Source: Clostridia bacterium
Lineage (GTDB): Bacteria; Bacillota; Clostridia; Oscillospirales; CAG-272
NCBI GenBank assembly: GCA_017456985.1
Contig: JAFTIH010000028.1
Span: forward strand, 1-57,812
Length of the DNA: 57,812 nt
Reading direction: 5' to 3'
Within the stretch, counting starts at the first letter, position 1. Each line of letters starts with the position of its first letter. The notes under the pieces are model-generated. The model worked only from the letters and a program-made list of their open reading frames with translations. It was not told the DNA's origin and searched no databases. A program made the translations under genes and the position numbers. This document shows, one piece after another, positions 41,986 to 50,264 of the stretch.

Positions 41986-42741
41986 ATGAAGCTGCCCCTT
42001 GTTTTTGATATCAAGCGCGCATCAACGACGGACGGACCGGGGCTTCGCACGGTGGTCTTTTTTAAGGGCTGTAATCTTGATTGCTTCTGGTGCCATAATC
42101 CCGAGGGAAAGTCACCCCTTGCCCAGATTGCGTTTTTTAAAGACAAATGCATCGCTTGTGGCGCTTGTCGGCGTGTTTGTACTCATAGGGATACTTGCTC
42201 CTTGTGCGGCGCTTGCACGGAGGCGTGTCCTGCGGAAGCGCGTCGTCTTTACGGTGCATTATATGATGCAGAAGCGCTGATGACGATCCTTCGTGCGGAC
42301 AAGCCGTATTTTGACGCCTGCGGCGGCGGCGTCACGTTTTCGGGCGGCGAGTGCATGCTCTATCCCGAGGCGGTCGCCCATCTTGCCAGCCGTTGCCGCG
42401 AGGAGGGAATTGCCGTTGCCGTAGATACGGCGGGCAACGTTCCGTTTTCGTCCTTTAAACAGGTATTGCCATTTGTCGATCTGTTTTTATACGACGTCAA
42501 AGCCCTGGATCCCGTGCTCCATCAAAGAGGAACGGGCGTCACAAACGAGCGCATCCTTGCCAATTTGGAAACGCTTCGAGAGTGCGGTGCCAAGGTCTGC
42601 ATCCGCATTCCCGTGATTCCCGATTTCAATGCGGGAGAAGAGGTGGCAAGCATCCGCCGATACTGCGAAGCGCGAAGCTTACCCTACGAGGAGCTTGCTT
42701 ATCACGCATTTGGAGAAGATAAACGCTCAGCGCTCCGTTGA
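41986..42741 (+). CDS. glycyl radical enzyme activating protein (radical SAM)
   Basis: A 251-aa activase. DGPGLRTVVFFKGCNLDCFW continues into CHNPEG and contains the radical-SAM CX3CX2C motif. An inserted ferredoxin-like domain has two CX2CX2CX3C sets (CIACGACRRVC and CSLCGACTEACP), and CGGGVTFSGGECMLYPE is the family SAM-binding segment. It abstracts hydrogen from the glycine of the glycyl radical enzyme. The start chosen is the ATG at 41986, overlapping the end of the reductase gene region (TGATATG). It may also activate the orphan enzyme at 1173. Confidence 0.95.
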   Translation: MKLPLVFDIKRASTTDGPGLRTVVFFKGCNLDCFWCHNPEGKSPLAQIAFFKDKCIACGACRRVCTHRDTCSLCGACTEACPAEARRLYGALYDAEALMTILRADKPYFDACGGGVTFSGGECMLYPEAVAHLASRCREEGIAVAVDTAGNVPFSSFKQVLPFVDLFLYDVKALDPVLHQRGTGVTNERILANLETLRECGAKVCIRIPVIPDFNAGEEVASIRRYCEARSLPYEELAYHAFGEDKRSALR

Positions 42742-42749
42742 TGAAGAAG

Positions 42750-42785
42750 CGTGCAATTCTTGAAAAAGACTTGCACGTTTTTTTC
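42750..42785 (+). terminator. intrinsic terminator
   Basis: CGTGCAA (42750-42756) and TTGCACG (42771-42777) followed by TTTTTTTC, closing the glycyl radical enzyme operon. Confidence 0.75.
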
Positions 42786-42841
42786 TTTTATGTTAAAATT
42801 AAGGTAAGCGTAGTATTCTTGATCAAAAAGGGGGGAAGCAA

Positions 42842-43519
42842 ATGAAGCTTTTGTATGCGGAGGATGAGCGTGCGCTTTCTGAGGCGGTCGTGGATGTTCT
42901 GGCGTATCACAAATATAGTGTCGATGCTGTTTTTGACGGTGCGGAAGCTCTTGCTTATGCGCAAAGCGGTGAATACGACGGAATCATTTTAGACGTGATG
43001 ATGCCAAAGCTTGACGGCGTTTCCGTGGTGAGGCGCCTGAGAGAAGGTGGGAACAAGACCCCTGTTTTGCTTTTGACTGCGAAGGGGGAGATCGAAGACC
43101 GTGTTGAAGGCTTGGACGCCGGGGCAGACGATTATCTGCCTAAGCCCTTTGCTATGGGAGAGCTGCTTGCGCGTGTACGCGCTATGCTTCGGCGCAAAGA
43201 GACCTATACTCCCGACGTCTTGACGATGGGAAACACGTCGCTTGATCGCGGAAGCGGCATTTTAATCGTGGGTGAGCGGCAATCGGAGCTTCCGAATTTA
43301 GAATATAAGCTTTTGGAAACGTTAATGCTCAATACGGGTGTTTATCTTTCTACCGAGGCGCTTCTATGTCGCGTTTGGGGGTATGACACGGATGCGGAGC
43401 TCGGAATCGTCTGGGTCTATATTGCTTATCTGCGCAAGCGCCTTTCTGCTCTTGGCTCCGATCTTATTTTGCGAACACGGCGCAACGTCGGGTATTCTTT
43501 GGAGGTTTGCCGTGGTTAA
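42842..43519 (+). CDS. OmpR-family response regulator
   Basis: A 225-aa regulator. The receiver domain (1-115) has phospho-acceptor Asp51 in IILDVMMP and the Lys of DDYLPKPF. The C-terminal winged helix (130-223) has YKLLETLMLNTGVYLSTEAL and VWVYIAYLRKRL. It overlaps the histidine kinase by 8 bp and probably controls the downstream VTC/DUF4956/Cthe_2159 genes. Confidence 0.95.
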   Translation: MKLLYAEDERALSEAVVDVLAYHKYSVDAVFDGAEALAYAQSGEYDGIILDVMMPKLDGVSVVRRLREGGNKTPVLLLTAKGEIEDRVEGLDAGADDYLPKPFAMGELLARVRAMLRRKETYTPDVLTMGNTSLDRGSGILIVGERQSELPNLEYKLLETLMLNTGVYLSTEALLCRVWGYDTDAELGIVWVYIAYLRKRLSALGSDLILRTRRNVGYSLEVCRG

Positions 43520-44765
43520 GACACTACAAAAGAAGTTTATCATTACCGCTATGACAGCAGTCGGTATTTTGATTCTTGTGCTGATCGGCGCGCTTAATTT
43601 ATTCCATATTATTTCTACGGATCACCGTAACGATATGTTGATGGACGCTCTGACAAAAATAGAGATGCCTCCGCAAGAGCCGGGCATGCAAAGACCAACT
43701 CCCGATTTTGAAACGCCTAAGGGGGATGGCGGCGGTTTTTTGGCAGGTGCTCCCAACGAAAACAGCAAGCAGAATGCTTCCTTTTTTCTCGTTTTTACGG
43801 ATCCTCTCGGAAAAGTAAACGCGGTTGATTGCTCTCGTACCCCCTCCTTAGATGAAACGGCGGCGTATGATCTTGCGACGCGCGCGCTTGTCGATGGAAA
43901 AACGGAGGGGCAGATTGGAACGTGGCGATTTGCTTGCAAAGGAAATACGATAGAAGGCGTTGAGTTCGTTTTTCTTGATGTATCGGAGTCCGTGTCATCC
44001 GTTATACGACTGGCGTTGATCTCCGTTCTCGTCGCGATAGTTTCCTTCGGTGGGATGCTCTTTCTTGTCGTTCTGCTTTCACGCAAAGCAATTCGTCCCA
44101 TAGCACGAAATATGGAGCAGCAAAAGCAATTTGTGACCGATGCAGGTCACGAGATCAAAACGCCTTTGGCAATCATTTTGGCTAATACCGAGGCGCTTGC
44201 ACTTCACGAGGGGGAAAACAAATGGACGCGTAACATCCGTGAGCAAACGGTACGCTTGTCGGATTTGATGCAGAATTTGTTAGCACTGGCAAAAATCGAT
44301 GAGAGTGTAGAGTCACTGCAAAAGGAGCAGACTAATCTTTCTGAGCTGGTGTGTGAGGTCGCCGATATGTTTGCGGAGGGCTTTTCGCTAAAGGATATTC
44401 AATATGAGCAGTGCGTGGAAGGTGAGATTTTTTGCGCGGTCAACCGCCCGCTCTTTACCAGCCTCGTCTGTACGCTGCTTGATAATGCTGTGAAGTACAC
44501 ATCAAGAGGTGGCAAGGTACACCTTGCCTTAAACCGCGTGGAGAAAAAGATTCACCTCTCCGTTGCCAATACCGTGGAGAAGGTGCCGAGCGTGCCGCCT
44601 GAAAAGCTGTTCGATCGTTTCTTTCGTACCGATCCTTCGCGGCGTGCTGACGGTGGTTTCGGCATAGGACTTTCCGCTGCCCGTACCATCGTTGAGGCGC
44701 ACGGTGGTAAGATCATTGCAAAATACGAAAAGGATCAAACGATTGCCTTTTGGGTAACCCTTTGA
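43512..44765 (+). CDS. membrane sensor histidine kinase
   Basis: A 417-aa kinase with two transmembrane helices (about 10-32 and 158-182) around an extracytoplasmic sensor of about 120 residues rich in Pro. The HisKA domain has His213 in DAGHEIKTPLA, and the ATPase domain has the N box LLDNAVKYTS and G box GGFGIGLSAARTIVEAHGG. The GTG start at 43512 overlaps the response regulator gene, implying coupling. It phosphorylates the regulator encoded just before it. Confidence 0.94.
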   Translation: MVKTLQKKFIITAMTAVGILILVLIGALNLFHIISTDHRNDMLMDALTKIEMPPQEPGMQRPTPDFETPKGDGGGFLAGAPNENSKQNASFFLVFTDPLGKVNAVDCSRTPSLDETAAYDLATRALVDGKTEGQIGTWRFACKGNTIEGVEFVFLDVSESVSSVIRLALISVLVAIVSFGGMLFLVVLLSRKAIRPIARNMEQQKQFVTDAGHEIKTPLAIILANTEALALHEGENKWTRNIREQTVRLSDLMQNLLALAKIDESVESLQKEQTNLSELVCEVADMFAEGFSLKDIQYEQCVEGEIFCAVNRPLFTSLVCTLLDNAVKYTSRGGKVHLALNRVEKKIHLSVANTVEKVPSVPPEKLFDRFFRTDPSRRADGGFGIGLSAARTIVEAHGGKIIAKYEKDQTIAFWVTL

Positions 44766-44769
44766 AATT

Positions 44770-44810
44770 TAGAGAAAAAAGAGAAAATTTTTCTCTTTTT
44801 TCTTTTTCTA
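44770..44810 (+). terminator. A/T-rich intrinsic terminator
   Basis: AGAGAAAAAAGAGAAAA and TTCTCTTTTTTCTTTT form a stem after the kinase gene. Confidence 0.6.
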
Positions 44811-44858
44811 AAGCCCTCTTAAGGTTGGTGCGGTATGATGCGAACAAGGAGGTGCGTT

Positions 44859-45572
44859 ATGGCTTATCAATCAGTTTTTAAGCGGATCGAATTAAAATAT
44901 CTGATCACTGCCGAGCAAAAAGAGCGCCTAATGCGTGCTATTGGGGCGCACCTTCGGGAGGATGCCTACGGAGAAACGGTTATTCGAAACTTGTATTTTG
45001 ATACACCTGATTACCGTTTGATCCGTCGCTCCGTCGAAAAGCCCCCTTACAAGGAAAAGCTCAGGATGCGAAGCTACGGACGGGCGGAAAAAAAAGACGT
45101 TGTTTTTCTTGAGATCAAGAAAAAATATAAGTCCGTCGTGTATAAAAGACGAATGTCAATGACGGAGGAAAGCGCGATTGCGTGGATAGAAAAGCGAGAG
45201 CCGTCGGCGCCCTTGACGCAGATCGCAAAGGAGCTTGCGTATTTTAGAGATTTCTACGCCTCTTTGCGCCCGATGGCGTTTATTTCCTACAAGCGGCAAG
45301 CGTACTATGCTAAGGACGACCGCGAGCTTCGCGTAACCTTTGATGAGGATATCCGCTACCGCGGAGAACTGCTGACGTTAGACTCCGAGCCGTTTGGTGA
45401 CGCGCTTCTGCCGAAAGGGAAGGCTTTGATGGAGATCAAGTGCATAGGAGCGATACCGCTTTGGCTTGTTCACGTTCTTTCGGATGAAAAAATCTATAAA
45501 ACGTCGTTCTCAAAATACGGAACGGCATATTTAAAATTCATTTTACCTAAAATGCAGGAGGATAAATTGTGA
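44859..45572 (+). CDS. VTC-domain (polyphosphate polymerase-like) protein
   Basis: A 237-aa protein of the VTC/CYTH-like fold. Basic tunnel residues are seen in FKRIELKYLITAEQKERLM, RNLYFDTPDYRLIRRSVEKP and KEKLRMRSYG, followed by FLEIKKKYKSVVYKRR, and the late acidic ELLTLDSEPFGDALLPKGKALMEIK part. In yeast this fold makes polyphosphate; in Clostridia it usually sits beside DUF4956 and cell-surface CotH or Cthe_2159-type proteins with unknown purpose. The ATG at 44859 follows AAGGAGG. It overlaps the DUF4956 gene by one base. Confidence 0.88.
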   Translation: MAYQSVFKRIELKYLITAEQKERLMRAIGAHLREDAYGETVIRNLYFDTPDYRLIRRSVEKPPYKEKLRMRSYGRAEKKDVVFLEIKKKYKSVVYKRRMSMTEESAIAWIEKREPSAPLTQIAKELAYFRDFYASLRPMAFISYKRQAYYAKDDRELRVTFDEDIRYRGELLTLDSEPFGDALLPKGKALMEIKCIGAIPLWLVHVLSDEKIYKTSFSKYGTAYLKFILPKMQEDKL

Positions 45573-46267
45573 TGATCGGACAAATTTTTAAAGGAGTCTT
45601 TGATACGGACACAACGCGCGTGATCGCCGTTTCCGATTTTCTGCTTTGTATTGGATGCGCTATCCTCATTGGTGGGTTAATGGCACTTGCATACGCCTAT
45701 CGAAGCCGCTACACCAAAAGCTTTTTGGTAACGCTTTTGCTGTTGCCCTCTGTCGTTTGCGTTGTTATTATGATGGTCAACGGAAACGTCGGTGCAGGCG
45801 TTGCGGTTGCGGGCGCCTTTAGTCTTGTGAGGTTTCGGTCCGTCCCCGGGACGGCAAAAGAGATCACGATGCTTTTTCTTGCAATGGGTGCGGGGCTCGT
45901 GACAGGAATGGGGTATCTCGCTTATGCGCTTTTGTTTACTTTGATTATGTGCCTTTTCGTCTTCGTTTACAGCCGTTTTGGTTTTGGTGTGGGAAAGCTT
46001 GCCCAGACTCACAAAACGTTAAGCGTCACCATCCCCGAGGATTTGGATTATACGGGCGTTTTTGATGAGATCTTTGCGCGATATGCGAAAAGCTATGAGC
46101 TGACACGGGTGAAAACCACGGCTATGGGAAGCCTTTTTCGTCTGACCTATGACGTGGTACTGTTAGATCCAGAAAAGGAAAAGGAGATGCTTGACGCCAT
46201 CCGTGTGCGAAACGGAAATCTTGAAATTGCTTTGTCACGGCAGGAAAACAGCACTTCTGAACTATAA
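45572..46267 (+). CDS. DUF4956 membrane protein
   Basis: A 231-aa protein with about four transmembrane helices in the first 135 residues (FLLCIGCAILIGGLMALAYA; VCVVIMMVNGNVGAGVAVAG; LGVTGMGY-like GLVTGMGYLAYALLFTLIM). The hallmark FSLVRFRSVPGTAKEI of DUF4956 is present. A cytoplasmic ferredoxin-fold-like tail occupies about 150-231. The ATG at 45572 overlaps the VTC stop (TGATG). Likely membrane partner of the VTC protein. Confidence 0.88.
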   Translation: MIGQIFKGVFDTDTTRVIAVSDFLLCIGCAILIGGLMALAYAYRSRYTKSFLVTLLLLPSVVCVVIMMVNGNVGAGVAVAGAFSLVRFRSVPGTAKEITMLFLAMGAGLVTGMGYLAYALLFTLIMCLFVFVYSRFGFGVGKLAQTHKTLSVTIPEDLDYTGVFDEIFARYAKSYELTRVKTTAMGSLFRLTYDVVLLDPEKEKEMLDAIRVRNGNLEIALSRQENSTSEL

Positions 46268-46277
46268 GGAGTCATTT

Positions 46278-48032
46278 ATGTGGAAAAAGATTACAGCCCT
46301 TTCTTTGCTTCTTTCCGTTTTGTTGCTTTATGGTTGCGCAGACCCCCAAGCAGGGGATAAAACTGACACTGCGGAGCCCATTGCTGATGCCGATACCATC
46401 TTCACGGAGCGTGATTTTGACGCATCCTACGACGACGCATCTTGTGTTTCGATAACGCTTGCGGACGGTGATTGCTATGCGAACTCCGATACCGTTGTTA
46501 TAGCAGGCGATACCGTAACGATCACACAAGCGGGGTGTTATTGGATCACGGGAACACTCACTAACGGTGCGCTCGTTGTTTCCGTCCCCAAAAACGATAA
46601 AGTACAATTGGTTTTTTCGGGTGTCAGCATCCAAAATGAAACGCACGCGGCCCTTTATGTTCGGGAAGCGGAAAAGGTGTTTTTGACGCTTGAGGAGGGG
46701 ACGGAAAACACGCTTGTAAACGGGGGTGTCTTCACGCAGACGGATGAAAACGAGGTCGATGCGGCGCTTTTTTCCAAAGAAGACGTAACGATAAACGGAA
46801 ACGGCACCCTCACCGTAAGCTCTCCGGTGGGGCACGGTATCGTTTCCAAGGATACGCTTAAGCTGACGGGTGGCGTGATTCAGGTGATGTCGGCATCGCA
46901 CGGAATCGTCGGCAAGGACAGCCTTTGCGCGTGCAATACCACCGTAATAGCCCAAACGGGGAAGGATGGCTTGCACGCCGAAAATAACGACGACGGGGCG
47001 CTTGGATACGTTTATATCGATAGCGGCTCCTACACCCTGACCTCTGAGGGTGACGGGATCTCTGCGTCGGGAAAAATGCAGATCAACGGCGGTGCTTTTA
47101 CAATTGTTGCAGGCGGCGGTAGCGAAAATGGAGAAGATAAAACCTCCGACGAATGGGGAAATATGCCCGGAGGAATGCCGGGCGGGTTTCCTGGCGGGAT
47201 GCGTCCCGGCGGCAGAGGCGCAACGGGGACAATGACAAGCGCTGAGGACAGTACGAGCATCAAGGGGATCAAAAGCGGAGATGACCTTTTGATAAACGGC
47301 GGAGACTTTACGATCGACGCTGCGGACGATGCCGTTCACAGCAACGCCTGCCTTAGTGTTTTTGCAGGTAACTTTGCGATAGAAACGGGAGACGACGGGT
47401 TTCATTCTGACGAAACTCTTTCGGTTCTGAACGGTACGATCACAGTGGCCGAAAGCTACGAGGGGTTGGAGGGGCTTCACGTTTTCGTTTCCGGCGGTAA
47501 CGTGACCCTTGTTTGCGATGACGACGGCATCAATGCGGCAGGCGGCACGGACGGTAGCGGTATGGGCGGATTTCGCGGAAACGATGCTTTTGGCGGCGGA
47601 GCCTCGAACGGAAGCATTACGATTTCCGGGGGGACGCTCTGTATTCGTGCTTCTGGAGATGGAATCGATGCCAACGGCTCGCTTTTGATCAGCGGAGGTC
47701 ATACCACGGTTTGCGGTCCCACCTCGGGTGATACGGCGACGTTGGATTATGACACAAGCGCTATGATCACGGGCGGTGTATTTATCGGTACGGGAGCCTC
47801 GATGATGGCACAGAGCTTTAGTGCCGGTGAGCAGGGAATTATCGCCTTGCAGGTCGGAAATCAAGCGGCAAATACAAAATTTAGCGTGTTGGACGCGGAC
47901 GGGACGGTCCTTTTGGAGTACGCACCGCCGCTTTCTTATCAGATTATGATCTATAGCGCCCCTTCCCTCAAAAAGGGAGAGAGTTATACTGTATCTATCG
48001 GCACTTATAGCGGTGCCTTTGAGGCGCGTTAA
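46278..48032 (+). CDS. Cthe_2159-like carbohydrate-binding lipoprotein
   Basis: A 584-aa secreted lipoprotein with Cys20 in LLYGC. The body is a right-handed beta-helix of the Cthe_2159 family, with repeated SGDGIDANGS, SEGDGISASGK, DDAVHSNACLS and DDGINAAGG turns. A Gly/Pro/Met-rich low-complexity stretch lies at about 290-320 (MPGGMPGGFPGGMRPGG). Members bind acidic polysaccharides such as pectin-derived polymers. The last gene of the VTC-DUF4956 unit. The start chosen is the ATG at 46278 after AAGGAG; the longer frame overlaps DUF4956. Confidence 0.88.
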   Translation: MWKKITALSLLLSVLLLYGCADPQAGDKTDTAEPIADADTIFTERDFDASYDDASCVSITLADGDCYANSDTVVIAGDTVTITQAGCYWITGTLTNGALVVSVPKNDKVQLVFSGVSIQNETHAALYVREAEKVFLTLEEGTENTLVNGGVFTQTDENEVDAALFSKEDVTINGNGTLTVSSPVGHGIVSKDTLKLTGGVIQVMSASHGIVGKDSLCACNTTVIAQTGKDGLHAENNDDGALGYVYIDSGSYTLTSEGDGISASGKMQINGGAFTIVAGGGSENGEDKTSDEWGNMPGGMPGGFPGGMRPGGRGATGTMTSAEDSTSIKGIKSGDDLLINGGDFTIDAADDAVHSNACLSVFAGNFAIETGDDGFHSDETLSVLNGTITVAESYEGLEGLHVFVSGGNVTLVCDDDGINAAGGTDGSGMGGFRGNDAFGGGASNGSITISGGTLCIRASGDGIDANGSLLISGGHTTVCGPTSGDTATLDYDTSAMITGGVFIGTGASMMAQSFSAGEQGIIALQVGNQAANTKFSVLDADGTVLLEYAPPLSYQIMIYSAPSLKKGESYTVSIGTYSGAFEAR

Positions 48033-48033
48033 A

Positions 48034-48072
48034 ACAACAAAAACAGAGCCGTGTGGCTCTGTTTTTGTTGTA
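48034..48072 (+). terminator. intrinsic terminator
   Basis: ACAACAAAAACAGAGCC-gtgt-GGCTCTGTTTTTGTTGT, immediately after the Cthe_2159-like gene. Confidence 0.85.
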
Positions 48073-48126
48073 TAACGAAAACCACGCGATAGTCGCGTGG
48101 TTCCAAAGAGGTTAACCGGTGAAAAG

Positions 48127-48191
48127 AAATCCTCCAATGTGTTATAATGAATTGACCTGCCAGTCAAAACAAAAAACGCATTGGAGGATTT
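48127..48191 (+). promoter_or_regulatory. ribosome-site sequestering hairpin of tnpA
   Basis: AAATCCTCCAATG (48127-48139) is perfectly complementary to CATTGGAGGATTT (48179-48191), which contains the GGAGG ribosome site of tnpA. Pairing would hide the site and keep transposase low, a known mode of IS200 control. Confidence 0.75.
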
Positions 48192-48195
48192 ATCT

Positions 48196-48666
48196 ATGAA
48201 AAAAGAGCCCATAGACAACAACATTATAGCACATACATCATGGAATTGCAAGTACCATATTGTCTTTGCTCCAAAGTATAGACGCAAGGTGTTTTTCGAA
48301 GAAAAACGGCTAGAAATACGAGAAATACTACGACAATTATGCCAATGGAAGGGAGTAGAAATAATAGAGGGAGAAGTATGCCCGGATCATATACATATGC
48401 TGGTAAGCATCCCGCCCAAAATGAGCGTTTCGGGCTTTATGGGATATCTGAAAGGCAAAAGTGCGCTTTTAATATTTCAGAAATGGGGAAATATGAAATT
48501 TGCGTACCGAAACCGCGAATTTTGGTGCAAGGGATATTACGTAGATACCGTGGGGAAGAACACAAAGGCAATAAAGGAATATATCGCAAATCAGTTGACG
48601 AAAGACAAAGAGTGTGATCAAATAGCTATGTTCGACCCACGGGACCCATTTATGGGTAGTAAGTAG
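48196..48666 (+). CDS. tnpA: IS200/IS605-family transposase TnpA
   Basis: A 156-aa HUH single-strand transposase (Y1 type). The family start reads HTSWNCKYHIVFAPKYRRKV, the HUH metal site is CPDHIHMLVSIPP, and the catalytic Tyr is in WCKGYYVDTVGKN. Length is typical. It ends in TAG. It seems intact and probably active, with translation held down by the leader hairpin. Confidence 0.95.
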   Translation: MKKEPIDNNIIAHTSWNCKYHIVFAPKYRRKVFFEEKRLEIREILRQLCQWKGVEIIEGEVCPDHIHMLVSIPPKMSVSGFMGYLKGKSALLIFQKWGNMKFAYRNREFWCKGYYVDTVGKNTKAIKEYIANQLTKDKECDQIAMFDPRDPFMGSK

Positions 48667-48826
48667 CAGTTGCATGGCTGGCAGGCCAACAAAAAGCGCA
48701 CTTGTGCGCCGCCAGTATTATTAGGGCTATGCCCGAAAATGAAATACCCCCCGTTATACGGGGGGATTTTTATTTCCGACTTTTTTCTTGACATTTTGAT
48801 GCAGATATGGTAGAATGAAAAAGAAT

Positions 48827-49642
48827 TTATGACTTACGGTATAGCACCAGGTGGAACGAAATTTCCGTTTCGAGGTGCGTGAGGGTCAAGAGCTTTTCCT
48901 GGTCTTGCTTGCTCGTTTTGTAGTAGTAGGGTGTCATCATAAACAGGTCGGAGATCGACTCGGTACCCTCTAGCGCGAGGGAATAGGAGATCTCGTTTGC
49001 CTCGACCACGGAAAAGCCATCGATCGCGTCGTCCTTGGGGCAGTTTAGGTACGGCTCGTCGTAAAGTGCCGATTTAAGGCCGTATAAATGCCTTTCCCCC
49101 GGGTACGCCATCAAAAACAGTCCGTCATCCTTCAAGACGCGTAAGACCTCTTCGCGGCAGAAGGGGGCAAAGAAGAGAAGGGCAAGATCCATCGATGCGG
49201 ACGAAACGGGCATACAGTGGGCGCCCGCGACAAACAGAAAATCCGCCGCACGGCGCTTTGCCGCCCACTTGACGGCTTCCTTGGAGATATCGAAGGCGTA
49301 GACCGTGGCGTCCGTATCTGCGAGCGCGCTTTGAATGCCTTCGGTATAATATCCCTCGCCGCACCCAATATCCAAAACGGCGGCACCGCTCGGTGTATAT
49401 TTTTTTACGATCTCTTGGGCTTTCTCAAGCAACGGCTGATAATATCCGCCACCGAGAAAACGGCGTCGTGCGTTGACCATCAGCGCGTTATCGCCACGGA
49501 CCCCGCCCTTGATATGTAACAGGTTTACGTACCCTTGCTTTGCGATGTCAAAGGAATGGGCGCTCTCGCAAACGAAGGCGCGTTCCTTGCGCGACAGCGC
49601 GTCGCCGCAAACGGGACAAACCAGCAATTCAGTTTGTTTCAT
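48827..49642 (-). CDS. rlmA: 23S rRNA (guanine-N1) methyltransferase RlmA family
   Basis: A 271-aa enzyme. The N-terminal zinc finger has CPVCGDALSRKERAFVCE followed by SAHSFD, which places the Cys/His ligands. KQGYVNLLHI then leads to a class I methyltransferase domain with the SAM loop VLDIGCGEGYYTEGI and the later MPVSSASMDLALLFFAPF. It methylates N1 of a guanine in 23S rRNA helix 35 (G745 or G748); the subtype is not clear from sequence. Single gene, divergent from ruvX. Confidence 0.93.
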   Translation of the reverse strand: MKQTELLVCPVCGDALSRKERAFVCESAHSFDIAKQGYVNLLHIKGGVRGDNALMVNARRRFLGGGYYQPLLEKAQEIVKKYTPSGAAVLDIGCGEGYYTEGIQSALADTDATVYAFDISKEAVKWAAKRRAADFLFVAGAHCMPVSSASMDLALLFFAPFCREEVLRVLKDDGLFLMAYPGERHLYGLKSALYDEPYLNCPKDDAIDGFSVVEANEISYSLALEGTESISDLFMMTPYYYKTSKQDQEKLLTLTHLETEISFHLVLYRKS

Positions 49643-49730
49643 AGAAACACCTCACTTTTTCAAAGACTATCTTACCTTATTTTCTTTGAAAAGTCAACTC
49701 TTTTTTATGCGAAAGGAAGGTTATTGGCGT

Positions 49731-50159
49731 ATGAAAACGATAGGAAGGATCCTTGGCGTTGATTACGGTGACGTGCGCACGGGACTTGCCGTGTCTGACC
49801 CCTCGGGCTTTTTGGCGTCGGGGATCGGTACCATCCGTCCCGGCGGGATGCGAAATACTGCGATCGCGGTGGCAGAGGAAGCCAAAAAGCAGTCTGCCGT
49901 TTTGATCGTGATCGGGCTTCCCAAGAATATGGACGGAAGCGAGGGCTTCCGTGCACAGGCGGTGCGCGCCTTTGCCGCTCTTCTTTCGGAATATACGGAG
50001 ATCCCTTACGAGTTTTACGACGAGCGCCTCAGCACTGCCGCCGCGCATCAAATATTAAATTTGACGGAAACGGGTGGGAAAAAGCGTAAAAGCGTGATCG
50101 ATACGCTCTCTGCACAGATCATTTTGCAGAATTATTTAGACAGTGCTTCGAGTCTTTAA
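49731..50159 (+). CDS. ruvX: putative Holliday junction resolvase RuvX/YqgF
   Basis: A 142-aa RNase H-fold protein of normal length. Motifs are ILGVDYGDVRTGLAVSDP, VIGLPKNMDGSEGFRAQ, and YDERLSTAAAHQIL, with the final KRKSVIDTLSAQIILQNYLD. It is thought to process Holliday junctions or pre-16S rRNA. The start chosen is the ATG at 49731 with GGAAGG upstream. Confidence 0.95.
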   Translation: MKTIGRILGVDYGDVRTGLAVSDPSGFLASGIGTIRPGGMRNTAIAVAEEAKKQSAVLIVIGLPKNMDGSEGFRAQAVRAFAALLSEYTEIPYEFYDERLSTAAAHQILNLTETGGKKRKSVIDTLSAQIILQNYLDSASSL

Positions 50160-50264
50160 CGGCTTTTTCAAAGAAAAACCGCTCACCTTTCATTTATCCT
50201 TCACATTATGTGGGTATAATGAAGGTGGAAATATAGAAAGGTGCTTTCATTAGGAGAAACGATT

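Larger units (their letters stand above)
48080..48720 (+). mobile_element. IS200-type insertion sequence (tnpA only)
   Basis: A solitary single-strand transposon. The left subterminal hairpin is AACCACGCG-atagt-CGCGTGGTT (48080-48102) and the right one GCGCACTTGTGCGC (48696-48709), typical of IS200/IS605 ends. No tnpB gene is present. Exact cleavage ends cannot be fixed from sequence; the right boundary is approximate. A G/C-rich terminator CCCCCCGTtatACGGGGGG follows at 48747-48765. Confidence 0.7.
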
